A stretch of DNA of 64,000 bases from REEB95 sp963810055 (lineage in GTDB: Bacteria > Pseudomonadota > Alphaproteobacteria > ATCC43930 > CGMCC-115725). The number at the start of each line of letters is the position of its first letter. The first letter of the stretch is position 1. The translations under genes were made by a program, and so were the position numbers. Location of the stretch: assembly GCA_963810055.1 (NCBI GenBank), contig CAWEME010000055.1:1-64000 (forward strand), read 5' to 3'. Below are positions 44,312 to 53,260 of the stretch, in pieces. The notes below the pieces were generated by a model. It did no database searches and was not told the DNA's origin. It saw only the letters and a program-made list of their open reading frames with translations.

Positions 44312-45262
44312 TTAGGCTTGCTCGTTCGCCCGCTTAGCAGTCCGCCGATAAGTCATGCGCTTACCAACAATCCCCTTAAGGGATTTTTCCATACGCTGCG
44401 CGTCATTCACGCCCAAGGCTTCGCGCTCGTTATAGCGATAGTCGAACTCCGCGAGATAACGCTTCAAGTGTTGCTGGCTGACATGGTGATAAGTGCCGGT
44501 GATACCGCGCTTTAAGATCGAAAAATATCCTTCGATGGTGTTGGTATGGACACCGCCGCGCACATATTCGCCGATGCTATGATTGACGGTTTGATGGCGC
44601 TTAAACTCACCACCCGCAAGCTCCATCACGTTTGCACTATCCGTCATGAGCGAGCTTGCGCGGTTCACTTGTGTAACCAAAATCGGGCGCAGAGTGTCGG
44701 CACTCACGGCTTCCATATGGAAGGAACGGGCGCGACCATCACGCTCGACTAAGGAAAACACGGACTCCTTACCAGCCCCGCCAGTGCTGATAACATGCTG
44801 GCGCTTGTTGCGATGCTTGTTCTTTTCCTTGCCGCCAATAAACGTTTCGTCGGCTTCAACCGTTTTGCCTTCCCCACCTAACGGGCCTTCGTCGTTATAA
44901 CGCAAAGACTCGCGGATGCGATGGCACATGAACCATGCCGACTTGTATGACACGCCTAACATGCGGTGAACTTGCATCGCGCTCATGCCCTTCTTGGAAG
45001 CCATGAGTAGATGCGTCGCGGCGAGCCACTTGTGCAGCGGAATGTGCGAACGCTCATAGAGCGTGTTCACCGTCACCGTGAACGGCTCGCGGCAGTAGTT
45101 GCACTGATACAAGCCGGGGCGCGTCGTCTTGCCCTTCATGAGCGTGGCCTGTGCAATGCTGCCACACTTGGGGCAGATCGGGCCGTCCGGCCAAATCCGA
45201 CGCTCTAACCACTTACGGGCTTTGGCTTCGTCGGTGAAGATCGGGTTGGATAGGTCGCTCAT
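44312..45262 (-). CDS. IS1595-family transposase (ISXO2-like)
   Basis: A product of 316 residues that looks intact. N-terminal zinc ribbon: CPKCGS and CNYCREPF. The catalytic domain has first Asp in EADETFIGG, second Asp in MTDSANV, and the H/N-E segment VHTNTIEGYFSILKRG. The C-terminal YRYNERE matches the ISXO2-like family. The start at 45262 lies 40 bases inside the right terminal repeat. It mobilises the element at 41752-45327. Confidence 0.93.
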   Translation of the reverse strand: MSDLSNPIFTDEAKARKWLERRIWPDGPICPKCGSIAQATLMKGKTTRPGLYQCNYCREPFTVTVNTLYERSHIPLHKWLAATHLLMASKKGMSAMQVHRMLGVSYKSAWFMCHRIRESLRYNDEGPLGGEGKTVEADETFIGGKEKNKHRNKRQHVISTGGAGKESVFSLVERDGRARSFHMEAVSADTLRPILVTQVNRASSLMTDSANVMELAGGEFKRHQTVNHSIGEYVRGGVHTNTIEGYFSILKRGITGTYHHVSQQHLKRYLAEFDYRYNEREALGVNDAQRMEKSLKGIVGKRMTYRRTAKRANEQA

Positions 45263-45301
45263 GGCTCAATTCCTTCTATTGAGCCGATTATACCTATTGG
45301 C

Positions 45302-45327
45302 CTTACTATGTCAAGGTTATAATTATC
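45302..45327 (-). repeat. Right terminal inverted repeat of the IS1595-family element
   Basis: Reading inward on the minus strand it begins GATAATTATAACCTTGACAT and matches the left end in 21 of 26 positions. Confidence 0.9.
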
Positions 45328-45335
45328 AAAATAAG
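45328..45335. repeat. Target-site duplication, right copy (AAAATAAG)
   Basis: Identical to 41744-41751. The last three bases form the foot of the terminator stem at 45333. Confidence 0.9.
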
Positions 45336-45359
45336 CCACTTCCCGGCCACGTGGCTTTT
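45333..45359 (+). terminator. Terminator that originally followed ntrC
   Basis: AAGCCAC - 11 bases - GTGGCTT with a short T run (45356-45359). Before the insertion this hairpin would have stood about 40 bases after ntrC. The element inserted at its foot, so it is now 3.6 kb away and immediately precedes ntrY. Confidence 0.6.
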
Positions 45360-45418
45360 GTGCAACAGTGTTGTGCAACAGTCCGGAAAACCGGCTGGGG
45401 GAGGGCGTCAATTCCCGC

Positions 45419-47650
45419 ATGAGTGTTTCCCGAGAAATCGCGCTGTGGTCGCGGCGGGTGCGGTTGCCGCGCAAGCTGGCGCTGACCCTGGGCGCCGCGA
45501 CGCTGATTTCGGCGCTGGTCACCGTCGCCATGTTGCGCGAAATCCCGCCTTTCGACAGCCGCCCGCATCTCGATCAACTCATCCTGCTGGTCAATCTGGT
45601 TCTGCTGCTGCCCTTGATCACCGTGGTCGCCTGGCGGCTGGTGCAGGTCTGGGCGGAGCGGCGGCGCGGCCTGGCCGGCTCGCGCATCCACATCCGCCTG
45701 GTCGTATTGTTCAGCCTGGTGGCGGTGATTCCGACCATCATCGTCGCCGTCTTTTCCTACCTGATGTTCAGCTACGGCGTGCAGGCCTGGTTCAGCGATC
45801 GCGTGCGCACCGCGCTGCAGCAATCGCTGGCCGTCGCCGAGGCCTATCTGCACGAGCATCAGCAGGCCATCCGCTACGACATCGTCAGCATGGCCAACGA
45901 TTTGAACCGCAATGCCGGCCTCTTGATCATCAACCCGGCGCATCTCAACGAATTGGTCAACGCCCAGGCCGCCTTGCGTTCCTTGAACGAAGCCATGGTG
46001 TTCGACGGCGCCGGCCGCGTGCTGGCGCGCAGCGAATTCACCTTTTCGCTGGGATTGCAGCCGCCGCCGGAATGGGCGCTGCAACAGGCGCGCGCCGGCA
46101 ATGTCGCGGTGATGACCAGCGACAATGACGACCGCGTGCGCGCTCTCATCAAGCTCGAGCGTTTCGGCGATGTGTATCTCTATGTCGGCCGCAACGTCGA
46201 TCCCACCGTGCTGGCGCGCATCGAGCAGACCCAAAGCGCGGTGGCGCAATACGAACAGATCGAAGGGCAGCGCTCCGAGTACCAGATCGTCTTCACCATG
46301 ACATTCATCGCCGTGGGATTGCTGCTGCTGACCGGCGCGGTGTGGGTGGGATTGACCTTCGCCATGCGGTTGGCCCGCCCGATGAGCGCGCTGATCGTGG
46401 CGGCGGAGAAAGTCCGCGGCGGCGATCTCACCGCCCGCGTGCCGGTAACCGAGGGGGAAGAGGAGTTCGGCTCGCTGTTCCGCGCCTTCAACCGCATGAC
46501 CAACCAGCTCGAAACCCAGCAGACCGAGTTGATCGAGGCCAACCGGCAATTGGATCAAAGGCGGCGTTTCACCGAAACCGTGCTGTCGGGCGTTTCGGCC
46601 GGCGTCATCGGCCTCGATCAGGAGGGCCGCATCAATCTGCCGAACCGCTCGGCCTCGGAACTGCTGGGCATCGATCTCGACCAGATGATCGGCCAGGATC
46701 TGGCCGAGGCCGTGCCCGAGATGGCCGGCCTCATCGATCAGGCGGGAATGCGGCCCGAGCGCCTGGCGCAATCGCAGATCCAGTTGCATCGCGAGGGCCA
46801 TACCGCGGTGTTGCTGGTGCGGATCGCCGCCGAACGGATCGAAGGCGAGGTCAAGGGCTATGTCGTGACCTTCGACGACGTGACCGGATTGATTTCGGCC
46901 CAGCGCAAGGCCGCCTGGGCCGACGTGGCGCGGCGCATCGCGCACGAGATCAAGAACCCGCTGACGCCGATCCAACTCTCGGCCGAGCGCCTCAAGCGCA
47001 AATATTCGAGCGAAATCCGCAGCGATCCCGAGACCTTCGCCGTCTGCACCGACACCATCATCCGGCACGTCGCCGATATCGGGCACATGGTGGACGAATT
47101 CTCCTCCTTCGCGCGCATGCCGGCGCCGGTGATGAAGGACGAGGATCTGGCCGAGATCGTGCGCCAGGCCGCCTTCCTGCAACGCACTTCGACGCCGGAG
47201 ATCCGCTTCGAGCTCGATCTGCCGCAGGAGCCACTGCGCGTGCTGTGCGATTCCCGCCAGATCAGCCAGGCGCTGATCAACATTCTCAAAAACGCCGCCG
47301 AGGCGATTCACGCGCGGGCCGCCGGGGCGCCGCCGGGCCATGTCCGGGTGAAACTCACCGAGGATCAAAAACGCGTGACCTTGACCGTCGAGGACAATGG
47401 CTGCGGCCTGCCGCAGCAGGAGCGCGAGCGCCTGACCGAGCCCTATGTGACGACGCGCGAGAGCGGCACCGGCCTCGGATTGGCCATCGTCAAGAAAATC
47501 ATGGAAGACCATCACGGCGAGATCGTGCTCGAAGACCGCGAGGGCGGCGGCGCGCGCGTCAAGCTGGTCTTCAACCGGGTCGAGCCCCGTTCGGACGAAA
47601 AGCCGCCGTTGCGCGGCATGGAAATGGAAACCGCCAGCCATGGCTCATGA
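45419..47650 (+). CDS. ntrY: Nitrogen regulation sensor kinase NtrY
   Basis: A product of 743 residues from ATG 45419 (an earlier in-frame ATG at 45368 would overlap the terminator region). Three or four N-terminal membrane helices (LALTLGAATLISALVTVAML, LILLVNLVLLLPLITVVAW), an extracytoplasmic part, a helix at LLLTGAVWVGLTFAMRLARP with HAMP, PAS (GVSAGVIGLDQEGRINLPNR), phosphoacceptor HEIKNPLTPIQLSAERL and the ATPase domain (ALINILKNAAEAIH, GTGLGLAIVKKIMEDHHG). It senses nitrogen or redox state and acts on NtrX, whose start it overlaps by 11 bases. Confidence 0.93.
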   Translation: MSVSREIALWSRRVRLPRKLALTLGAATLISALVTVAMLREIPPFDSRPHLDQLILLVNLVLLLPLITVVAWRLVQVWAERRRGLAGSRIHIRLVVLFSLVAVIPTIIVAVFSYLMFSYGVQAWFSDRVRTALQQSLAVAEAYLHEHQQAIRYDIVSMANDLNRNAGLLIINPAHLNELVNAQAALRSLNEAMVFDGAGRVLARSEFTFSLGLQPPPEWALQQARAGNVAVMTSDNDDRVRALIKLERFGDVYLYVGRNVDPTVLARIEQTQSAVAQYEQIEGQRSEYQIVFTMTFIAVGLLLLTGAVWVGLTFAMRLARPMSALIVAAEKVRGGDLTARVPVTEGEEEFGSLFRAFNRMTNQLETQQTELIEANRQLDQRRRFTETVLSGVSAGVIGLDQEGRINLPNRSASELLGIDLDQMIGQDLAEAVPEMAGLIDQAGMRPERLAQSQIQLHREGHTAVLLVRIAAERIEGEVKGYVVTFDDVTGLISAQRKAAWADVARRIAHEIKNPLTPIQLSAERLKRKYSSEIRSDPETFAVCTDTIIRHVADIGHMVDEFSSFARMPAPVMKDEDLAEIVRQAAFLQRTSTPEIRFELDLPQEPLRVLCDSRQISQALINILKNAAEAIHARAAGAPPGHVRVKLTEDQKRVTLTVEDNGCGLPQQERERLTEPYVTTRESGTGLGLAIVKKIMEDHHGEIVLEDREGGGARVKLVFNRVEPRSDEKPPLRGMEMETASHGS

Positions 47651-49056
47651 TATTCTCGTCGTCGATGACGAAGCCGACATCCGCGCGCTGATCTGCGGCA
47701 TCCTCAAGGACGAGGGCTACGAGACGCGCGAGGCCGGCAACAGCACCGAGGCGCTGGCCGCGATCCGCTCGCGCCGGCCGACCATGGTCGTGCTCGACAT
47801 CTGGCTCCAGGGCAGCGAGATCGACGGCCTCGAAATACTCAAGATCATCCGGCGCGAACTGCCCAACCTGCCGGTGGTGATGATCAGCGGCCACGGCAAC
47901 ATCGAGACCGCGGTAGCCTCGATCAAGATCGGCGCCTACGACTTCATCGAGAAGCCGTTCAAGGCCGACCGGCTGCTGCTGATCATCGATCGCGCCATCG
48001 AGGCGAACCGCCTGCGGCGTGAGAACGAGGAGCTGAAGCAGCGCGCCGGATCGGATGACGAACTGGTGGGCGGATCGCACGTGATCGCGCAGTTGCGCCA
48101 GCAGATCGAGCGCGTCGCGCCCACCAACAGCCGCGTGCTCATCACCGGGGCGCCCGGCACCGGCAAGGAAGTGGTGGCGCGGCTGCTGCATACACGCTCG
48201 AAACGGGCGCGCGGACCCTTCGTCACCTTGAGCTGCGCGACCATGCGCCCCGAGCGGCTCGAGATCGAACTCTTCGGCGCCGAAGCGGGAACCGAAGGCA
48301 GCCCGCGGAAAGTGGGCACCTTCGAGGCGGCGCATGGCGGCACGCTCTTCCTCGACGAAGTCGCCGACATGCCGCTTGAAACCCAGGGCAAGATCGTGCG
48401 CGCCCTGCAAGAGCAGACCTTCGAGCGCATCGGCGGCGGCTGGGTCAAGGTCGATGTCCGCGTCGTGGCGTCCACCAACCGCGACTTGCCGGCCGAAATA
48501 TCCGCCGGCCGCTTCCGCGAAGACCTTTATTACCGCCTGGCGGTGGTGCCGTTGCACGTGCCCGATCTGCGCGCGCGGATCGAGGACATCCCGGCCTTGG
48601 CGCGCCATCTCATGATGCGCGCGGCCGAAAACGCGCGATTGAGCCCGCGCGAATTCGGCGAGGACGCGATGGCCGCGCTTCAGGCCTATGAATGGCCGGG
48701 CAATGTGCGCCAGCTCAGGAACGCGGTCGATTGGGTGCTGATCATGGCGGCCGGCGATCCGCGCGAGCCGGTGCGCGCCGACATGCTGCCGGGCGAAATC
48801 ACCGCCATCGCCCCCGCCGTGGTCAAATGGGACAAGGGCGGCGAGCTGATGGGCCTGCCCTTGAGGGACGCGCGCGAGATGTTCGAGCGCGAATACCTGT
48901 TGGCGCAGATCACCCGCTTCGGCGGCAACATCTCGCGCACCGCCGCCTTCGTCGGCATGGAGCGTTCGGCGCTGCACCGCAAGCTCAAGACTCTCGGCGT
49001 CGGCGGCGGCGCCGTGCGGCAACGGCGAGCGTCCGCAGCAGAAACTCGACGCCTAG
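47640..49056 (+). CDS. ntrX: Nitrogen regulation response regulator NtrX (frameshifted near 49014)
   Basis: Receiver with acceptor Asp (MVVLDIWLQGSEIDGLE), AAA+ domain (Walker A TGAPGTGKEVV, GGTLFLDEVADMP) and Fis-type HTH (NISRTAAFVGMERSALHRKL). The sigma-54 loop GAFTGA is missing (FGAEAGTEGSPRKVGTFEAA), as is usual for alphaproteobacterial NtrX. The uncorrected frame runs into the next gene. Removing one base near 49014 gives the hydrophilic end GNGERPQQKLDA and a stop at 49054-49056, with total length 3n+1. A true fusion with the transaminase is the alternative but less likely. Confidence 0.85.
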
Positions 49057-49073
49057 TTTCCCGGTTGGCATCC

Positions 49074-49937
49074 ATGTCGCGTATCGCCTATGTCAATGGC
49101 CGCTATCTTCCGCACCGCCAAGCCGCGGTGCATGTCGAGGATCGCGGCTTTCAATTCGCGGATGGGGTCTATGAAGTCATCGCCGTCAAGGACGGGAGCT
49201 TCGTCGACGAAGCGCCGCATCTGGCGCGGCTGCATCGCTCGCTCGGTGAATTGAGGCTGCCGGCGCCCATGTCGGATGCAGCACTCCGGACGGTGATGCG
49301 CGAGACGGTGCGCCGCAACCGAGTCAAGGACGGCATTCTCTATCTCCAGGTGACGCGCGGTTCGGCGCCGCGCGAATTCGCCTTTCCCAAGGGTGCGAAG
49401 CCGAGCCTGGTTTTGACCGCGTGGGCGCAGCGGCCGCTCGATCCCCGGATCATCAGCGAAGGGGTGGCGGTGGTAACGCTGCCCGACATGCGCTGGGCGC
49501 GGCCCGACATCAAATCGGTGGCGCTCTTGCCCAACGCGCTGGCCAAGCAGCGCGCCAAGGAAGCCGGCGCCTATGAGGCCTGGCAGGTCGATCGCGACGG
49601 CAACGTCACCGAAGGCACGTCGAGCAATGCCTGGATCGTGACGGCCAAGGGCGAGATCGTGACGCGCAAGGCCGACAATGCTATCCTCAACGGCGTGACA
49701 CGGCAAAGCCTGCTGAAGCTCGCTGCCGCGGCCGGCTTGAAGCTGGTCGAAAGACCCTTCAGCGTCGCCGAGGCCAAGGCCGCCCGCGAGGCCTTTCTCA
49801 CCAGCAGTACCAATTTCGTTGTGCCCATCGTGCGCATCGATGAAGCGCGGGTGGGGGAGGGGCGGCCGGGCCCCTTGGCGCAACGCATGCGCGCGCTTTA
49901 TGCCGGACACGCCGAAACCACCGGCAAGAGTTCATGA
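49074..49937 (+). CDS. dat: D-amino-acid transaminase (class IV PLP enzyme)
   Basis: A product of 287 residues beginning MSRIAYVNGRYLPHRQAAVH, the normal start and size for the family. Class IV features: VEDRGFQFADGVYEVI, the PLP Lys in DIKSVALLPNALAKQRA, and EGTSSNAWIV. It makes D-alanine and D-glutamate, probably for cell wall synthesis. The same gene follows ntrX in related bacteria. No good ribosome site precedes ATG 49074; translation may be coupled to ntrX. Confidence 0.88.
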   Translation: MSRIAYVNGRYLPHRQAAVHVEDRGFQFADGVYEVIAVKDGSFVDEAPHLARLHRSLGELRLPAPMSDAALRTVMRETVRRNRVKDGILYLQVTRGSAPREFAFPKGAKPSLVLTAWAQRPLDPRIISEGVAVVTLPDMRWARPDIKSVALLPNALAKQRAKEAGAYEAWQVDRDGNVTEGTSSNAWIVTAKGEIVTRKADNAILNGVTRQSLLKLAAAAGLKLVERPFSVAEAKAAREAFLTSSTNFVVPIVRIDEARVGEGRPGPLAQRMRALYAGHAETTGKSS

Positions 49938-49995
49938 GCAAGTCGATAAGGCCGAAGGCTGTCATTTTCGCCCCGTCGCCGGAGGCGACAAAATC

Positions 49996-50655
49996 GTGAA
50001 ACCGGCGCGCACCAAGCCGTCCGCGATCATCTTCGATTGGGACAACACCTTGATCGACAGCTGGGAAACCATCCACGAAGCGCTGGTGATGACCTTCGCG
50101 GAAATGGGCCACAAGCCCTGGACGCTCAACGAGACCAAGCGGCGCGTCAGCCACAGCCTCAAGAACAGTTTTCCGAAACTGTTCGGCGAGCGCTGGAACG
50201 AGGCGCGGAAGATCTATCTGGATTCCTATGCCGCGATCCATCTCGAACGCATCGCGCCCATTCCGGGGGCCGAGGCCTTGCTGCGCGATCTGCACGCCAT
50301 GGGCTTTCATCTCGCCGTGGTCAGCAACAAGACCGGGGCCAGCTTGCGCACCGAGGCCGCGCATATCGGCTGGGCGGGCTATTTCGCGCGGCTGATCGGC
50401 GCGGGTGACGCGAGCCATGACAAGCCCGACCCGGCCGGCTTCCGCCTGGCGCTCGAAGGCAGCGGCATCGATCTCGGGCGCCTGGTCTGGTATGTCGGGG
50501 ACACCGCGCTCGACATGGAAAGCGCCCAGGCCGCGGGAACCACCGGCGTGTTGCTGGGAGAGCCCCATAGCGCCGCCGAGGAGCTCGCTAAGTTCCCGCC
50601 CGACCTGCGTTTTCCGGGCTGCGAGGCACTGCGGCAATATCTCCTGAGCTTGTGA
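49996..50655 (+). CDS. HAD-superfamily hydrolase (phosphoglycolate-phosphatase-like)
   Basis: GTG 49996, with GGAGG ten bases ahead, gives 219 residues. Motif I FDWDNTLIDSW holds the nucleophile, motif II is VVSNKTGAS, the Lys is in SHDKPDPAGF and motif IV is WYVGDTALDMESAQAAG. It removes phosphate from a small metabolite; Gph-like, but the substrate is not certain. The frame upstream of the GTG overlaps the transaminase in another frame and is not coding. Confidence 0.85.
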   Translation: MKPARTKPSAIIFDWDNTLIDSWETIHEALVMTFAEMGHKPWTLNETKRRVSHSLKNSFPKLFGERWNEARKIYLDSYAAIHLERIAPIPGAEALLRDLHAMGFHLAVVSNKTGASLRTEAAHIGWAGYFARLIGAGDASHDKPDPAGFRLALEGSGIDLGRLVWYVGDTALDMESAQAAGTTGVLLGEPHSAAEELAKFPPDLRFPGCEALRQYLLSL

Positions 50656-50744
50656 TTTCCCTTAGGCCCCGATTTTGCTATCAATGGGGCTGAGCCTTAG
50701 GAGGCTCCAACCGGCAGACAACGGCAAGAAGGAGGGGAACCCCC

Positions 50745-50993
50745 ATGTCGGAGAAGTCACAAAACGTTCAGGATGTCTTTCTTAATAACGTTCGCAAGAA
50801 CAAGACTCCGGTAACCGTATTCCTGGTCAACGGCGTCAAGCTTCAAGGCATCATCACCTGGTTCGATAATTTCTGCGTGCTGTTGCGCCGCGACGCGCAT
50901 TCGCAGCTGGTGTACAAGCACGCGATCTCGACGGTGATGCCGGCGGCGCCGATCCAGCTTTTCGAGCCCGGCAAAGAGGGCGAAGAAGCTTGA
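50745..50993 (+). CDS. hfq: RNA-binding protein Hfq
   Basis: A product of 82 residues. The Sm1 and Sm2 motifs are canonical: TPVTVFLVNGVKLQGIITWF, then LVYKHAISTVMP. It forms a hexamer that pairs small RNAs with mRNAs; in alphaproteobacteria it also affects nitrogen regulation, in keeping with the ntr neighbours. A strong AAGGAGGGG site lies ahead of ATG 50745. hflX follows five bases after the stop. Confidence 0.98.
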   Translation: MSEKSQNVQDVFLNNVRKNKTPVTVFLVNGVKLQGIITWFDNFCVLLRRDAHSQLVYKHAISTVMPAAPIQLFEPGKEGEEA

Positions 50994-50997
50994 TGGG

Positions 50998-52314
50998 ATG
51001 ACGGCGGGCGAAAGCGGAGATAGGGCTTCCGTCGGCCGCTGTCTGGTGGTTCACCCGGTCCTGAAACGCGCGGCCGCGCGCGCCGGCGCGTCAGCGCGTT
51101 CGCCCGAAGCGCGGCTGGAAGAGGCGATCGGCCTGGCGCTGGCGATTTCGCTCGACATCGTCCATGCCGATATCGTCCGCGTCCCATCTTGGCGGCCTTC
51201 GACGCTGTTACCTTCGGGCACGGTCGAGAATCTGGGCCGCGTCATCGCGGACAAGACCATCGGCGTGGCGGTGATCGACGCCCCGGTTTCCCCGGTGCAG
51301 CAGCGCAATCTGGAGAAGGCCTGGAAATGCAAGGTGATCGACCGCACCGGGCTGATCCTGGAGATTTTCGGCGACCGCGCCCGCACCCATGAAGGGCGGT
51401 TGCAGGTCGAGCTGGCGGCGCTCGAATACCAGCGCTCGCGGCTGGTGCGTTCCTGGACCCACCTCGAGCGGCAACGCGGCGGTTTCGGCTTCGTCGGCGG
51501 TCCGGGCGAAAGCCAGCTCGAAATCGACCGCCGCCTCATCACCGACCGCATCGTTACGCTCAAGAAGGAATTGGCGGCGGTCAAGCGCCGGCGCGAGCTT
51601 CACCGCGGCGCGCGCAAGCGCGTGCCTTATCCGGTGGTGGCGCTAGTGGGTTATACCAATGCCGGAAAATCGACCCTGTTCAACCGCCTGACGCGCGCCG
51701 AGGTTTCGGCCGCCGCCCGGCTGTTCGAAACGCTCGATCCGACCATGCGCCGGCTGTCCTTGCCCTCGGGCCGACCCGCCATCCTGTCCGATACGGTGGG
51801 ATTCATCTCCGATCTGCCGACGACGCTGGTTGCCGCGTTCCGGTCGACGCTCGAAGAGGTTACGGAATCCGATCTGATCGTGCATGTGCGCGACGTCCAT
51901 CATCCCGACAGCGAGGCACAGCGCGAGGACGTGCTCGCCGTGCTGACAGAACTGGGATTGGGCGAACGGGTGGAAAGCGGCATGATCGAGGCGCTCAACA
52001 AGATCGATCTGCTGCCCAAGGCCGAACGGACCGTGCTGATGAACCAGGCGCGCCGCAACCGGGACGCGGTGCCGATCTCGGCCAAAACCGGGGAGGGATG
52101 CGACAAACTCCTGGCGCTGTTCGATGAGCGGCTCGATGTCGGGCGGCACAAGCTCAAGCTCGACGTGCCCTTGAGCGATGGCGCCGCGCTCGCCTGGCTC
52201 TATGATCGCGGCGCGGTGATGAGCCGGAAGGACGACGATCACATGGCGCATCTCGAGGTGAAGCTCACCGAAGCCGATCTCGGCCGTTTCCGCGGCCGGC
52301 GCGTCGGCCATTGA
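50998..52314 (+). CDS. hflX: GTPase HflX
   Basis: A product of 438 residues. The N-terminal HflX domain includes GPGESQLEIDRRLI and a long helical linker. The GTPase domain has G1 GYTNAGKSTLFNRL, G3 DTVGFISDLP, G4 NKID and a C-terminal extension. It binds ribosomes and splits or rescues stalled ones under stress. hfq-hflX is the standard arrangement. Confidence 0.96.
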   Translation: MTAGESGDRASVGRCLVVHPVLKRAAARAGASARSPEARLEEAIGLALAISLDIVHADIVRVPSWRPSTLLPSGTVENLGRVIADKTIGVAVIDAPVSPVQQRNLEKAWKCKVIDRTGLILEIFGDRARTHEGRLQVELAALEYQRSRLVRSWTHLERQRGGFGFVGGPGESQLEIDRRLITDRIVTLKKELAAVKRRRELHRGARKRVPYPVVALVGYTNAGKSTLFNRLTRAEVSAAARLFETLDPTMRRLSLPSGRPAILSDTVGFISDLPTTLVAAFRSTLEEVTESDLIVHVRDVHHPDSEAQREDVLAVLTELGLGERVESGMIEALNKIDLLPKAERTVLMNQARRNRDAVPISAKTGEGCDKLLALFDERLDVGRHKLKLDVPLSDGAALAWLYDRGAVMSRKDDDHMAHLEVKLTEADLGRFRGRRVGH

Positions 52315-52333
52315 GGATCAAGGGAGGATGGCG

Positions 52334-53200
52334 ATGAAACTGGCATTCTTGGGACTGGGCGTGATGGGCTATCCGATGGCGGGACATCTCGCCAAGGCGG
52401 GACACCAGGTCACGGTCTATAACCGGACGGCGGCCAAGGCCCAGGCCTGGACGAAGGAGCATGGCGGCACGGCCAAACCGTCGCCGCAAGAGGCGGCGAC
52501 GGGCGCCGAGATCGTCTTCCTGTGCGTCGGCAACGACCACGATCTGCGCGACGTGGCGCTGGGGCCCAAAGGCGCGCTCGCCGGCATGGGCAAAGGCGCG
52601 ATCCTGGCCGACCACACCACGGCCTCGGCCGAGGTGGCGCGCGAGATTTTCACGCGCGCCAAGGAGAAGGGCGTGGGATTTCTCGACGCGCCGGTCTCGG
52701 GCGGGCAGGCGGGGGCGCAGAACGGCAAGCTCACCGTCATGGTCGGCGGCGAGGAAGCGGTTTTCAAAAAGGTCGAACCGGTGATGGCGCATTACGGCCG
52801 CGCCGTGACGCTGATGGGGCCGGCGGGCAGCGGCCAGCTCACCAAGATGGTGAACCAGATCTGCATCGCCGGGCTGCTGCAAGGCCTGGCCGAAGGGCTG
52901 AATTTCGCCAAACGCGCCGGGCTGGACGCCAAGAAGGCGGTGGAGGTGATCTCCAAAGGCGCGGCGCAATCCTGGCAGATGGAAAACCGGGCCGGCACCA
53001 TGATCGACGGCAAGTTCGATTTCGGCTTCGCGGTCGATTGGATGCGCAAGGATCTGGGGATTTGCCTCAACGAGGCCCGGCGCAACCAGTCGGCACTGCC
53101 GGTGACCGCGCTGGTCGATCAGTTCTACGAACGCATCCAGGAACGCGGCGGTGGAAGATGGGACACGTCGAGCCTCATCCAGCTTCTGATGAAAGCATGA
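52334..53200 (+). CDS. NAD(P)-dependent oxidoreductase, 3-hydroxyisobutyrate dehydrogenase family
   Basis: ATG 52334 (AGGGAGG seven bases ahead) gives 288 residues. Rossmann motif AFLGLGVMGYPMAGHLAKAG, substrate loop DAPVSGGQAGAQNGKLTVMV and catalytic Lys in GQLTKMVNQICIAG. The family oxidises beta-hydroxyacids (3-hydroxyisobutyrate, glycerate/tartronate semialdehyde, or related); the substrate is not determined. The last 30 bases recur imperfectly at 53701-53730. Confidence 0.9.
   Translation: MKLAFLGLGVMGYPMAGHLAKAGHQVTVYNRTAAKAQAWTKEHGGTAKPSPQEAATGAEIVFLCVGNDHDLRDVALGPKGALAGMGKGAILADHTTASAEVAREIFTRAKEKGVGFLDAPVSGGQAGAQNGKLTVMVGGEEAVFKKVEPVMAHYGRAVTLMGPAGSGQLTKMVNQICIAGLLQGLAEGLNFAKRAGLDAKKAVEVISKGAAQSWQMENRAGTMIDGKFDFGFAVDWMRKDLGICLNEARRNQSALPVTALVDQFYERIQERGGGRWDTSSLIQLLMKA
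53171..53200 (+). repeat. Direct repeat, copy 1 (3' end of the dehydrogenase gene)
   Basis: Encodes SLIQLLMKA and the stop of the dehydrogenase. About 25 of 30 bases match 53701-53730, including the block CTTCTGATGAAAGC. Confidence 0.65.
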
Positions 53201-53221
53201 TGCGAAGTATCATAATGAGAT

Positions 53222-53257
53222 AGGGCGGCATCACCGGAGGGGGATGCCGCCCTTTTG
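53222..53257 (+). terminator. Rho-independent terminator after the dehydrogenase gene
   Basis: AGGGCGGCATC - 10 bases - GATGCCGCCCT, followed by TTTT. It ends the hfq-hflX-dehydrogenase transcript. Confidence 0.85.
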
Positions 53258-53260
53258 TAG

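Larger units (their letters stand above)
41752..45327. mobile_element. IS1595-family transposable element with passenger genes (3,576 bp)
   Basis: The ends are inverted repeats of 26 bases (41752-41777 and 45302-45327; 21 of 26 match), bounded by a perfect 8-bp direct duplication AAAATAAG. Inside are an intact IS1595-type transposase (minus strand, next to the right end) and several cargo frames on both strands. Composition is clearly more AT-rich than the host genes around it. The element sits in the ntrC-ntrY intergenic region, 41 bases after the ntrC stop. With intact transposase and ends it may still be mobile. Confidence 0.9.

Noticed and set aside
45326..47641. 771-codon open frame on the minus strand
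   Set aside because: Shadow of ntrY; no motif and typical antisense composition.
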